Assembly (NCBI GenBank): GCA_016935775.1
Contig: JAFGQF010000170.1
Location: 1-18,148, forward strand
Direction of reading: 5' to 3'
Origin: Caldifarciminota bacterium
GTDB lineage: Bacteria; Hydrothermota; Tepidihabitantia; Tepidihabitantales; Tepidihabitantaceae
Length of the DNA stretch: 18,148 bases
A model generated the notes under the pieces. It was not told the DNA's origin. It searched no databases and saw only the letters and a program-made list of their open reading frames with translations. Made by a program: the position numbers and the translations under genes. This document shows, piece by piece, positions 8,026 through 14,837 of the stretch (positions are counted from its first letter, which is position 1; each line of letters starts with the position of its first letter).

Positions 8026-10335
8026 CTGAGCCTGCTGCTGCTCTGCTCCATCGCGTTCGGTGCGGGGCTGCAGCACGGCCCGGCCCGCCCTTTCACGCCC
8101 GAACCATACCGGGCCGCATCGGTACGGTTCGCCAATGGGCTTGAGCTCGACGCGGCCGGACTTGCACCTCTACCCGCCGACTGCCCCCTGCCGGTCGGTT
8201 CCTGCTGGCTGATCGGCCTCGACTCGCCGCCCGGGCGTCCGGTGCTCGACCGGCTGCGACGAGCAGGGCTTGTGCCGCTCGGGTACGTCGCCTGGCAAAC
8301 GGTCATCTGCCGACCCGAAAGGCCGGTGACTGCCGGCGCGGTTTGTACGCTTGCCGGCGTGTCATGGCTCGCGCCTTTTCCGTCCCGCGCCAAACTCGCG
8401 CCGGAGCTGCTGACCGCCGCCGGCTGGTCCGAGGTTGTCGTAGCACCCTGGTCCTTCATCGACGGCCCGGCGCTGGCCGACCGGCTTCACCAGGTCGGTG
8501 CCGGGGTCACGGTCACCCGGGTCGAACCGCGCACGGTTCGCGCCCGGGTAGCCGCCGACCGACTGCCGGCAATCGCCGGACTCGATGCCGTTGCCTGGGT
8601 CCAGGCCCCGGACAGCATCGAACCCTTGAACAGCCGCGTCCAGTGGGTCATGCAGACCGGCTGGCTGCCTGCATCCCCCGACCCGGGCGGCCGGCGTGCG
8701 TGGGCAAATGGCGTCCGTGGCCAGGACGAAGTCACCGGCCTGTTCGACTCGGGGATAATCACCGAGCACGACCAGTTCCGCGACCCGGAGTTGCCGCTCC
8801 TAGCCCCGGGCGTCTTTCCATTCCACCGCAAGGTCGCCGCCTACAAGCTCTACCCCGGCGCCGCCTTCGGCGATGCGGGCGCAGCCGGCTATCACGGCAC
8901 CGGCGTGGCCGGTACGCTCTGTGGCAACGACTCGCTCTGCGGCAACCTGAGCCGGGATGACGGCGTCGCGCCCGACGCCCGGCTGTACTTCGTTGACGTC
9001 GGCGCGGCCAACGGGCTTTACGTACTCGACGACGACATCACCGAGTTGCTCGATTCGGTGCGACTGTCGAACGGGATGCCCGCGCCGGTCCGCCAGGTGA
9101 TCGGTGGGTTCGGGTCCAACGCCTCGCTCGGCTACTATCGGCTGTTGGAGGCCTCGCTCGACGCGACCTGCTGGAACGACCAGCAGTTCACCGCGGTCTG
9201 GGCGGCAGGCAACAACGGCGGCAGCCAGTACAAGATCGGTCATCCGGGCTGCGCCAAGAACATCATCACCGTCGGCGCGACCGAGAACGGAACCGACGGC
9301 CGCGAACTGGCCACATTCTCGTCACGAGGCCCGACCCGCGACGGCCGTCTCAAACCGCTGGTCGTCGCTCCCGGCCGCGCGGTGACGACGGCCTACGGCC
9401 CGGGATTTGCATCCTACGCCCTGCGCAACGGGACGAGCTGGTCGGCACCCGCGGTCAGCGGGGCCCTGACCCTGGTCCGCCAGTATTTCCGCGAGGGCCG
9501 CTACCCGTTCGGGACGCCAGACCCGAACCGGTCACGGCCAACGCTCAGTTCGGCCCTGCTTCGGGCCTTCTCGATGCTGGCCGCCGACCCGGAGGTGGAA
9601 GCCGACAGCCTGCCGGCCAATGACTTCGGCTGGGGACGGTTCAACCTGAGCCGGCTGCTTCACTTCCCCGACGACACCGTCGCCATCACCTTCATGGACG
9701 AAACCCTCGGGCTCGCCACCGGCCAGTTCCACGAGTACCGCCTGTTGCTGACCGACCGTCGGCCGCTCCGGGTCGCGCTCTGCTGGACCGACACCGCCGC
9801 CGCGCCGGCAGCCGAGGTGGCAATTGTCAACGATCTCGACCTCGAACTGGTCAGCCCGGACGGCAACGGCTACCGCGGCAACCAGTTCCTGGACGGCCAG
9901 TCCCGCGCCAACCCGCAGCAATGGGACGAACGCAACGTCGAGGAAGGCTGCGTCCTGGACCTGCCGCTGACCGGCTGGTGGACGATCCGGGTTCTTGCCC
10001 GCAGCGTCTTCACCGAGCGGCAGTCCTACGCGCTCGCCATCCAGGGCGGGTTCGCCGGCCAGCCCGGGGTCCTTGAAGCACTGCCGTCATCCCCGTCGAA
10101 GCCGCAACCGACAACCCAGGTATTGCGCGCCGGACAGGTATTGGCAATCCCGGCCTTGAACAAGCAGTGGCTGCAGATTATCACGCCCGACGGCCGGGTT
10201 ATCGAACAGCTCGCACCCGACGGTGACGGAGTCTTCCGTTGGCGCGGTGCCGGCCGGAAGGCCGGCGCCGGCATCTACTTCTGGCGGGCGGACCCGGGCG
10301 GCTCCTGCTCCGGCCGGCTGCTGCTCATTCCCTGA
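8026..10335 (+). CDS. Exported Kp43-type subtilisin-like protease (S8) with short C-terminal sorting tail
   Basis: 769 residues if read from CTG 8026; the first ordinary start, GTG 8242, gives 697 residues but cuts off the signal-like segment (SLLLLCSIAFGAG) and some 55 further residues of coding-like sequence. Numbered from 8026, the catalytic residues are D241 (GLFDSGI), H290 (YHGTGVAGT), the oxyanion Asn in WAAGNNGG and S471 (NGTSWSAP, where GTSMAAP is usual). After the protease a beta-sandwich with LCWTD, VNDLDLELVSPDG and GN matches the C-terminal barrel of Kp43-like S8 proteases. The end (GIYFWRADPGGSCSGRLLLIP) resembles a short FlgD/type-IX-like tail. It likely acts outside the cell. 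It starts 30 bases after the aminotransferase. Its last 61 bases overlap the convergent Lrp-like gene. The start is uncertain; the reading frame and family are firm. Confidence 0.88.
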   Translation: MSLLLLCSIAFGAGLQHGPARPFTPEPYRAASVRFANGLELDAAGLAPLPADCPLPVGSCWLIGLDSPPGRPVLDRLRRAGLVPLGYVAWQTVICRPERPVTAGAVCTLAGVSWLAPFPSRAKLAPELLTAAGWSEVVVAPWSFIDGPALADRLHQVGAGVTVTRVEPRTVRARVAADRLPAIAGLDAVAWVQAPDSIEPLNSRVQWVMQTGWLPASPDPGGRRAWANGVRGQDEVTGLFDSGIITEHDQFRDPELPLLAPGVFPFHRKVAAYKLYPGAAFGDAGAAGYHGTGVAGTLCGNDSLCGNLSRDDGVAPDARLYFVDVGAANGLYVLDDDITELLDSVRLSNGMPAPVRQVIGGFGSNASLGYYRLLEASLDATCWNDQQFTAVWAAGNNGGSQYKIGHPGCAKNIITVGATENGTDGRELATFSSRGPTRDGRLKPLVVAPGRAVTTAYGPGFASYALRNGTSWSAPAVSGALTLVRQYFREGRYPFGTPDPNRSRPTLSSALLRAFSMLAADPEVEADSLPANDFGWGRFNLSRLLHFPDDTVAITFMDETLGLATGQFHEYRLLLTDRRPLRVALCWTDTAAAPAAEVAIVNDLDLELVSPDGNGYRGNQFLDGQSRANPQQWDERNVEEGCVLDLPLTGWWTIRVLARSVFTERQSYALAIQGGFAGQPGVLEALPSSPSKPQPTTQVLRAGQVLAIPALNKQWLQIITPDGRVIEQLAPDGDGVFRWRGAGRKAGAGIYFWRADPGGSCSGRLLLIP

Positions 10336-11249
10336 CCGGCCTGCTCGAACACCCCGGCGGCCCACGTCGAGTTCACGAAGACCCGCTCGTTCCAGGTCAC
10401 ACCGGCCACCCGTACCCCGCCGATGCTGTTGAGAAACGAGACACGCTCCATCAGGTCGGCGATGCCCCAGACATCTGACTCGACCTGGACGTAGCGTTCC
10501 CGGTAAGGGCGTCCATTGAACACCAGTTCGAAGCCGCGCTCTCCCAGCAACTTCTCGAGCGCGTCCGGCCGGTGACCGGTGACCAGCGCGAAGTGGAAAT
10601 GCCCGAAGTTCTCGACCCGGGACCAGTCGACGTCGGGCTGGATGCGAATCAGGCCCGAACGGTTCTCCGATGTCCAGGACAACCGGTCGAGCTTGGCCTG
10701 CACCCAGTCAGCCGGTCGATCGAGCGCCGCCGCCACCTCGTCCGGTGCCGCGCCCGGGTGGGCGACGAGGAACCTCAGCAGTTCGCGCTCGGGACCGGAC
10801 AGGGCCACCTTCACCGGAAATGAGTAGTCCGCCACGCGATGGACCTCGTGGTGCTCCATCTCGATTGTGCCGCGGATGAACCGGGCCGCTGTCTGGAAAT
10901 CGCGGGCATAGAACAGCACCGCCAGGTTGGGTCCCAGGTCCTGCGGCAACCCCGAGTTCAATACGATGTCGGCAACGTACGGGAGCTTCGCGGCGAGGAG
11001 ATTCGCCGCGCCCAGCGGCCTTGCCACGTTTGCAAGCAGCGCGGCCCACACCCAGTCGCCCCGCAGCAGCGGCGGTACGACCGTCACCGCGCCATAGCCG
11101 CGGATGACCCGCTGCGTCGCAAGCCGGCCCAGACGCAGGCGGTACTCGTCACGGTCGATACCGTAACGGGCAAGGTCGCCGTCCGAGGGAAACATGCCCC
11201 GCTCCTCGCAGAGCCGGATTGCCGCGACATCGGCACGCTCAACTCTCAT
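10275..11249 (-). CDS. Tandem two-module Lrp/AsnC-like protein
   Basis: 324 residues, about twice the length of a usual Lrp/AsnC protein. Module one (about 1-160) has a winged-helix-like stretch (ADVAAIRLCEERGMFPSDGDLARYGIDRDEYRLRLGRL..GVIRGYGA-like) followed by an alpha-beta region. Module two (about 161-310) begins again with SGPERELLRFLVAHPGAAPDEVAAALDRPADWVQAKLDRL and a matching alpha-beta region. This suggests an internal duplication giving a pseudo-dimer. It could be a DNA-binding regulator. Siroheme decarboxylases (AhbA/B, NirD/L) share this fold and can be fused, but no haem genes are nearby. The ATG at 11249 lies 6 bases past a -10 box, so it is probably leaderless. The C-terminal tail (SSSRPEQEPPGSARQK) is encoded opposite the protease's 3' end. 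Confidence 0.75.
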   Translation of the reverse strand: MRVERADVAAIRLCEERGMFPSDGDLARYGIDRDEYRLRLGRLATQRVIRGYGAVTVVPPLLRGDWVWAALLANVARPLGAANLLAAKLPYVADIVLNSGLPQDLGPNLAVLFYARDFQTAARFIRGTIEMEHHEVHRVADYSFPVKVALSGPERELLRFLVAHPGAAPDEVAAALDRPADWVQAKLDRLSWTSENRSGLIRIQPDVDWSRVENFGHFHFALVTGHRPDALEKLLGERGFELVFNGRPYRERYVQVESDVWGIADLMERVSFLNSIGGVRVAGVTWNERVFVNSTWAAGVFEQAGQGMSSSRPEQEPPGSARQK

Positions 11250-11255
11250 CGGGCC

Positions 11256-11283
11256 ATTGTCAGCAAGGTTGAGTGCCTGTCAA
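11256..11283 (-). promoter_or_regulatory. Promoter of the Lrp-like gene, predicted leaderless
   Basis: Minus strand: TTGACA (11278-11283), 16-base spacer, GACAAT (11256-11261), then 6 bases to the ATG at 11249. The -35 box starts 7 bases after the stop codon of the sugar transferase. Confidence 0.6.
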
Positions 11284-11289
11284 GGAGGC

Positions 11290-12585
11290 TCAGTAGGCCC
11301 CGCGTCGCTTCAGGATGGCCGGGACCGTCTTGAAGATAATCTTGACGTCGCCCCAGAGCGACCACTCGAGCGCGTAGCGGGTATCGAGTTCGACGCGCTG
11401 CGCGTAGCTGGTCTCGGAACGGCCGGAAACCTGCCACAGCCCGGTCGCTCCGGGCGGCACGCGGAACAGCATCAGCGAATAGTCCTCGTAGTACTTCACC
11501 TCCTCCTTGACTATCGGTCGCGGCCCGACGAGGCTCATCTGTCCGCCGACGATATTGAAGAACTGCGGCAGTTCGTCGATGCTGAGCTTGCGCAACACCC
11601 GGCCGACCCGGGTGACGCGCGGGTCGCGCTTGAGCTTGAACGTCGCTTCGAACTCCCGCTTCAACTTGGGGTCGGACTCGAGCAGCTGCTTGAGCCGCCG
11701 GTCCGCGTCCCGGTGCATGGTTCGGAACTTGAGGACGTTCAACTCACGCATGTTGCGTCCCAGCCGCCGGTGCCGGTAGAAGACCGGGCCGCGGCTGTCC
11801 AGCTTGATCACCACGGCCAGCAGCAGCAGCAGCGGCCCGAACAGGACAATGAACACCCCGGAGAGCACCAGGTCAATCATCCGCTTGAGCCGGCGGGCGA
11901 CGTTGTGCAACGGATAGGATGTGACATGGCGCGGGTGGGGACCGAACAGGTAACCTGCCATGCCAAAGGCCGGCACCCCCACGAAGTCCACGAAGTAGTC
12001 GCGCGATATCCCGGCAACCGCGTACTCGGTTCGGTAGTCGGTGATATCGACGACGATGGTGTTGTACAGCTCCACCCAGCCGTACTGGTCGACGTTCTTC
12101 TGCAGCCAGTCGACCAGGCCGGTAATCGGCACGACCTCCTCGCACTCGTAGCCCCACCAGCGCATCATCGCCACCTTGTCGCGGTTCAGGTCGGTCGCCA
12201 GCAGCACCCGCTGCCGAACCAGGCGTCGGACGGCAATCCCGAGGAACGGCGCGAGCACTGTCAGGTAGAACCAGAGTCCGAGCCAGAACCGAACCGACAG
12301 GATCTCGCACCATGGCCAGACGACGTGCATGCCGCTGTAGGCAACGTAGCTGAGCGCGAAACTGGCCTGGGTCCTGATCGTCAGCCCGAAGCTGCAACGC
12401 ACCGGGCTCTCGAACTCGCCGGCCAGGTAGCTCGTCGTCACGAGGATCACCCACAGCACCAGGACCGAAGTCAACGAGCGTGACCCGGGTGAGAGCAGCA
12501 CCCTGAGCAGCGTTATCCCGAAAAGCAGGAAGAGCAGCTCGATGGCAATGACGGCCTCGTCGGTACGCCGCAGAGCTGAACTCAT
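11290..12585 (-). CDS. Polyprenyl-phosphate sugar-1-phosphate transferase (WbaP/WcaJ type)
   Basis: 431 residues. Four hydrophobic segments (about 13-30, 40-56, 75-92, 95-118) precede a soluble middle region (about 125-225) and a fifth membrane segment (238-260). The Bac_transf catalytic domain follows, with KFRTMHRDAD (286-295), DPRVTRVGRVLRKLSIDELPQ (321-341), NIVGGQMSLVGPRP (344-357) and a C-terminal GLWQVSGRS. This is the full topology of polyisoprenyl-phosphate hexose-1-phosphate transferases, which move a sugar-1-phosphate from a UDP-sugar onto undecaprenyl phosphate in the inner membrane to start O-antigen or exopolysaccharide repeat units. The sugar is not predictable. It has its own promoter. 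The GDP-sugar and glycosyltransferase genes 2-6 kb away support a glycan role. Confidence 0.95.
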   Translation of the reverse strand: MSSALRRTDEAVIAIELLFLLFGITLLRVLLSPGSRSLTSVLVLWVILVTTSYLAGEFESPVRCSFGLTIRTQASFALSYVAYSGMHVVWPWCEILSVRFWLGLWFYLTVLAPFLGIAVRRLVRQRVLLATDLNRDKVAMMRWWGYECEEVVPITGLVDWLQKNVDQYGWVELYNTIVVDITDYRTEYAVAGISRDYFVDFVGVPAFGMAGYLFGPHPRHVTSYPLHNVARRLKRMIDLVLSGVFIVLFGPLLLLLAVVIKLDSRGPVFYRHRRLGRNMRELNVLKFRTMHRDADRRLKQLLESDPKLKREFEATFKLKRDPRVTRVGRVLRKLSIDELPQFFNIVGGQMSLVGPRPIVKEEVKYYEDYSLMLFRVPPGATGLWQVSGRSETSYAQRVELDTRYALEWSLWGDVKIIFKTVPAILKRRGAY

Positions 12586-12601
12586 CGCAGATTCCGGCGG
12601 C

Positions 12602-12629
12602 AGTCTAGTCCCGGTGCCGCACCAGTCAA
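12602..12629 (-). promoter_or_regulatory. Promoter of the sugar-phosphate transferase gene
   Basis: Minus strand: TTGACT (12624-12629), 16-base spacer, TAGACT (12602-12607). There are 16 bases from the -10 box to the ATG at 12585, so the leader is only about 10 bases. A small palindrome GGTGC-C-GCACC (12613-12623) fills most of the spacer; in GC-rich DNA it may be chance. Confidence 0.65.
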
Positions 12630-12664
12630 GCGGGCAGGGACGGAACCCGGCGGCACTCGATGTC

Positions 12665-12955
12665 TCAAGGGTGCGCGACCGAGAAGTCGCGGTACGCGCC
12701 TGACGGGTCTTTCCAACGGGTCGTGACCTCGTCCACCCTGGAAGCGGGCGGTCCCTGCCGGACCCTCTCGATGAGCTGCTCGACTGCCGGTTTCGCGCCC
12801 TCGGCGATGACCTCGACTGCGCCGTCGGGCCGGTTCCAGACCGCTCCCCTCAACTCCCGGCCGCGAGCCTCTTCCTGCACGAACCGCCGGAAGAAAACGC
12901 CCTGCACCAGCCCACGGACAACCACGTGACAGCACGTTTCGCTCGCTTCGTTCAT
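12665..12955 (-). CDS. acyP: Acylphosphatase
   Basis: 96 residues, typical acylphosphatase size. The signature G-L-V-Q-G-V-F-F-R (15-23) carries catalytic R23, and N41 in VWNRPDGAVEV is the second catalytic residue. The small cytosolic ferredoxin-fold enzyme hydrolyses carboxyl-phosphate bonds such as acetyl- or 1,3-bisphosphoglycerate acyl-phosphates. The ATG at 12955 is 6 bases past a -10 box with no Shine-Dalgarno sequence, so it is predicted leaderless. It diverges from the second Asp-box gene, with the two promoters back to back. No functional link to neighbours is evident. Confidence 0.93.
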   Translation of the reverse strand: MNEASETCCHVVVRGLVQGVFFRRFVQEEARGRELRGAVWNRPDGAVEVIAEGAKPAVEQLIERVRQGPPASRVDEVTTRWKDPSGAYRDFSVAHP

Positions 12956-12961
12956 CGGCCA

Positions 12962-12989
12962 AGCCTATTGCGGCCCGCGTGCCGGTCAA
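12962..12989 (-). promoter_or_regulatory. Promoter of the acylphosphatase gene, predicted leaderless
   Basis: Minus strand: TTGACC (12984-12989), 16-base spacer, TAGGCT (12962-12967), then 6 bases to the ATG at 12955. Confidence 0.62.
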
Positions 12990-13003
12990 GCCGGGGCGGG
13001 CAT

Positions 13004-13031
13004 TTGACCCCTGCCGGACGTCTCCTATAGT
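13004..13031 (+). promoter_or_regulatory. Promoter of the second Asp-box gene, predicted leaderless
   Basis: TTGACC (13004-13009), 16-base spacer, TATAGT (13026-13031), then 7 bases to the GTG at 13039. It diverges from the acylphosphatase promoter, the two -35 boxes being 14 bases apart. Confidence 0.7.
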
Positions 13032-13038
13032 GGTGCAA

Positions 13039-14544
13039 GTGTCCACCCGCGTAATGGCGAGAGCCATCGCATTCGCCCTGCTCGTCGTACCCGCTTTGCT
13101 CGTCGGGCAGTCGGTGTCGGACACCGTCGGTTTCACGGACCGCGACCGGCAGGTCTATGCGACTTCGCTGCGCTATGTCGTCAATGACACGCTGCGCGGC
13201 ACCCACGCCGTCTGGAAGGACGGATTCGGTGACATCCGGTACAACTTCTGCCCGCGAGACTCGACCTGGCGCTGGCCGGACGGCACCGTCATCAACGAAT
13301 ACCCGCGCAACCTCGGCTGCCTCGACGTGGACATCACCAACGGCGCGGCGGTTGTATCGACGGATTTTCTCACGCGCGGAGTTGCCCAGACCGCCTACCT
13401 CGAAGATACCCTGCCCGGCCAGGCCGGCTTCGTTGAGCGCTACACCGGCGCCGGCTTCCGGCACAACCTGATTTCAACCACCAATTACGGCTGGCCCAAG
13501 TTCCTGGCCTCGCGCAACGACACGGTCTTCTTCAGCTCCGGGTTCTCGTATCGCCGGCTCGACTTGGTGGGCCCGTTCCCGGCCTACAGCCTCGCCTCGT
13601 CGAAAAAGACCGGCCGTTTTGGCTGCATCTGGGCCGCCACCGACGGCCCGCGCGCCGGCCGGCTCTTCCTGCAGGAAACGCCGAACAACGGCCAGAGCTG
13701 GTACCCGGTCGTGCCGCTGTCCGACTCGCTGCGCAGCCGCACGACACTCAACCGCAACCTGCTCGGCGCCGCGGCCTACTACGACTCGATCCGGCTCTAC
13801 CTCGTAGCCGGCTTCCACGACGGCAGCAACCCGAGCCGCAGCGAACTCTGGCTCTACTCCAAATACGACTCGCCGCCCTGGTACCCGGTCCACCGGTTCG
13901 AGTTGCCCGAAACCGTCCGGGTCGGCGACAACGCCCTTGCCGCCGGCCGCCCGACCATTGCCTTCAACCCGCGTTCGGCCGAGCTCTACGTTGCCTGGGA
14001 GCAGTTCGACCCGGACAACATTGAGCCGCTAACCGGGCTCGCGCGCGCCGACGTCTGGGCCGCGCGCTCGACCGACCGCGGCCGAACCTGGGGCGAGCCG
14101 GTCCGGCTGACCGCTCCCGACCAGTCCAGCAAGCGGTTCCCGTTCCTGGCCGAGGTCGCCTGCGACACCCTCGAGCTGCTCTACTTCGCGGACCAGGTGG
14201 CCGGCTTCTGGGAACAGGGCCAGGGTCCACCGACCCGCAACCCGGTAATCCGGCTGCGGTTCCCGGCATCCGGGCTCCCGGCGTCGGGAATCGCCCAACA
14301 GCCCGTACCGTTCGTGCCGTCGTGCCGGGTGGTCCCGGCTGCTTCCCGCCACGGCTTCGAGGTCATCACCCCGTCGCCGGTCGAGGTCCGGGTTGTCGAC
14401 GTCACGGGCCGCTGTCTCGCACGCCTTCGTGTGCCGGCAGGCAGGACCGGCATCCCGGCCAACCTTCCGCCCGGCCTGTACCTCGTCCGGCTCCAGCCCC
14501 GAAACGGGCCGGCTGCGACGGCCAGGTTCATCCGCCTGCCCTGA
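13039..14544 (+). CDS. Exported Asp-box repeat protein, paralogue of the left-edge protein
   Basis: 501 residues from GTG 13039. The longer in-frame ATG at 12979 lies upstream of the promoter and is rejected; ATG 13054 is an alternative. A signal peptide (VMARAIAFALLVVPALLVGQS) leads. An Asp-box STDRGRTW is at 344-351, with a degenerate one (NNGQSW) ending at about W221. The region W320-E-Q-F-D through DQVAGF and GPPTRNPVI aligns motif by motif with the protein at 1-1730 (WEQFD, EP, RAD, Asp-box, RFP, DQ.AGF, GP.T.NP), and the WEQFD-to-Asp-box spacing is 31 versus 32 residues. A short C-terminal sorting-like tail (VRVVDVTGR to GLYLVRLQP) ends it. It is probably surface-exposed or secreted with a beta-propeller fold. 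No catalytic assignment can be made. It ends before the bL28 promoter and has no obvious terminator. Confidence 0.85.
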   Translation: MSTRVMARAIAFALLVVPALLVGQSVSDTVGFTDRDRQVYATSLRYVVNDTLRGTHAVWKDGFGDIRYNFCPRDSTWRWPDGTVINEYPRNLGCLDVDITNGAAVVSTDFLTRGVAQTAYLEDTLPGQAGFVERYTGAGFRHNLISTTNYGWPKFLASRNDTVFFSSGFSYRRLDLVGPFPAYSLASSKKTGRFGCIWAATDGPRAGRLFLQETPNNGQSWYPVVPLSDSLRSRTTLNRNLLGAAAYYDSIRLYLVAGFHDGSNPSRSELWLYSKYDSPPWYPVHRFELPETVRVGDNALAAGRPTIAFNPRSAELYVAWEQFDPDNIEPLTGLARADVWAARSTDRGRTWGEPVRLTAPDQSSKRFPFLAEVACDTLELLYFADQVAGFWEQGQGPPTRNPVIRLRFPASGLPASGIAQQPVPFVPSCRVVPAASRHGFEVITPSPVEVRVVDVTGRCLARLRVPAGRTGIPANLPPGLYLVRLQPRNGPAATARFIRLP

Positions 14545-14553
14545 ACCCGGCGC

Positions 14554-14581
14554 TTGACTGGCCGGCGCTTTGCGCTATCCT
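14554..14581 (+). promoter_or_regulatory. Promoter of rpmB and the GDP-sugar genes
   Basis: TTGACT (14554-14559), 16-base spacer, TATCCT (14576-14581). The leader is about 31 bases and carries AGGAGGA (14608-14614) before the ATG at 14619. It is the only promoter I can see upstream of the genes at 14619-17711. Confidence 0.65.
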
Positions 14582-14618
14582 CTGCACCGACACAGGCTTA
14601 TATCGCCAGGAGGAAATC

Positions 14619-14807
14619 ATGGCTCGTCATTGTGAAATCTGTGGCAAGGTTGCCAGCGTGGGTTCGAACATCAGCCACGCCCACAACGTGACCAAGCGGC
14701 GCTGGGAACCTAACCTGCAACGGGTCCGCGTCAAGGTGGATGGCACCACCAAGCGGATCTGGGTCTGCACCCGCTGCATTCGCTCGGGCAAGGTCGCCAA
14801 GGTCTGA
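14619..14807 (+). CDS. rpmB: 50S ribosomal protein bL28
   Basis: 62 residues, the short bL28 form. The N-terminal ARHCEICGK and C-terminal VCTRCIRSGKV supply two CxxC pairs (C5/C8 and C50/C53), making this a zinc-binding (C+) version. The central SHAHNVTKRRWEPNLQRVRV block is diagnostic. It is a structural protein of the large ribosomal subunit. The ATG at 14619 has AGGAGG 5 bases upstream. No terminator separates it from the dehydratase gene 30 bases downstream, so it is probably first gene of the glycan-precursor transcript, an uncommon partner for bL28. Confidence 0.97.
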   Translation: MARHCEICGKVASVGSNISHAHNVTKRRWEPNLQRVRVKVDGTTKRIWVCTRCIRSGKVAKV

Positions 14808-14837
14808 CACCTGGCGGCACCGGAACAGGAGCAGTCG

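Noticed and set aside
8622..8635. TCGAACCCTTGAAC inside the second subtilase, resembling the 8-bp array
   Set aside because: It encodes ordinary conserved-frame residues (EPLN) and is not tandem beyond about 1.5 units.
14322..14618. A long N-terminal extension of bL28
   Set aside because: It overlaps the preceding gene in another frame; the family length, Shine-Dalgarno and promoter fix the start at 14619.
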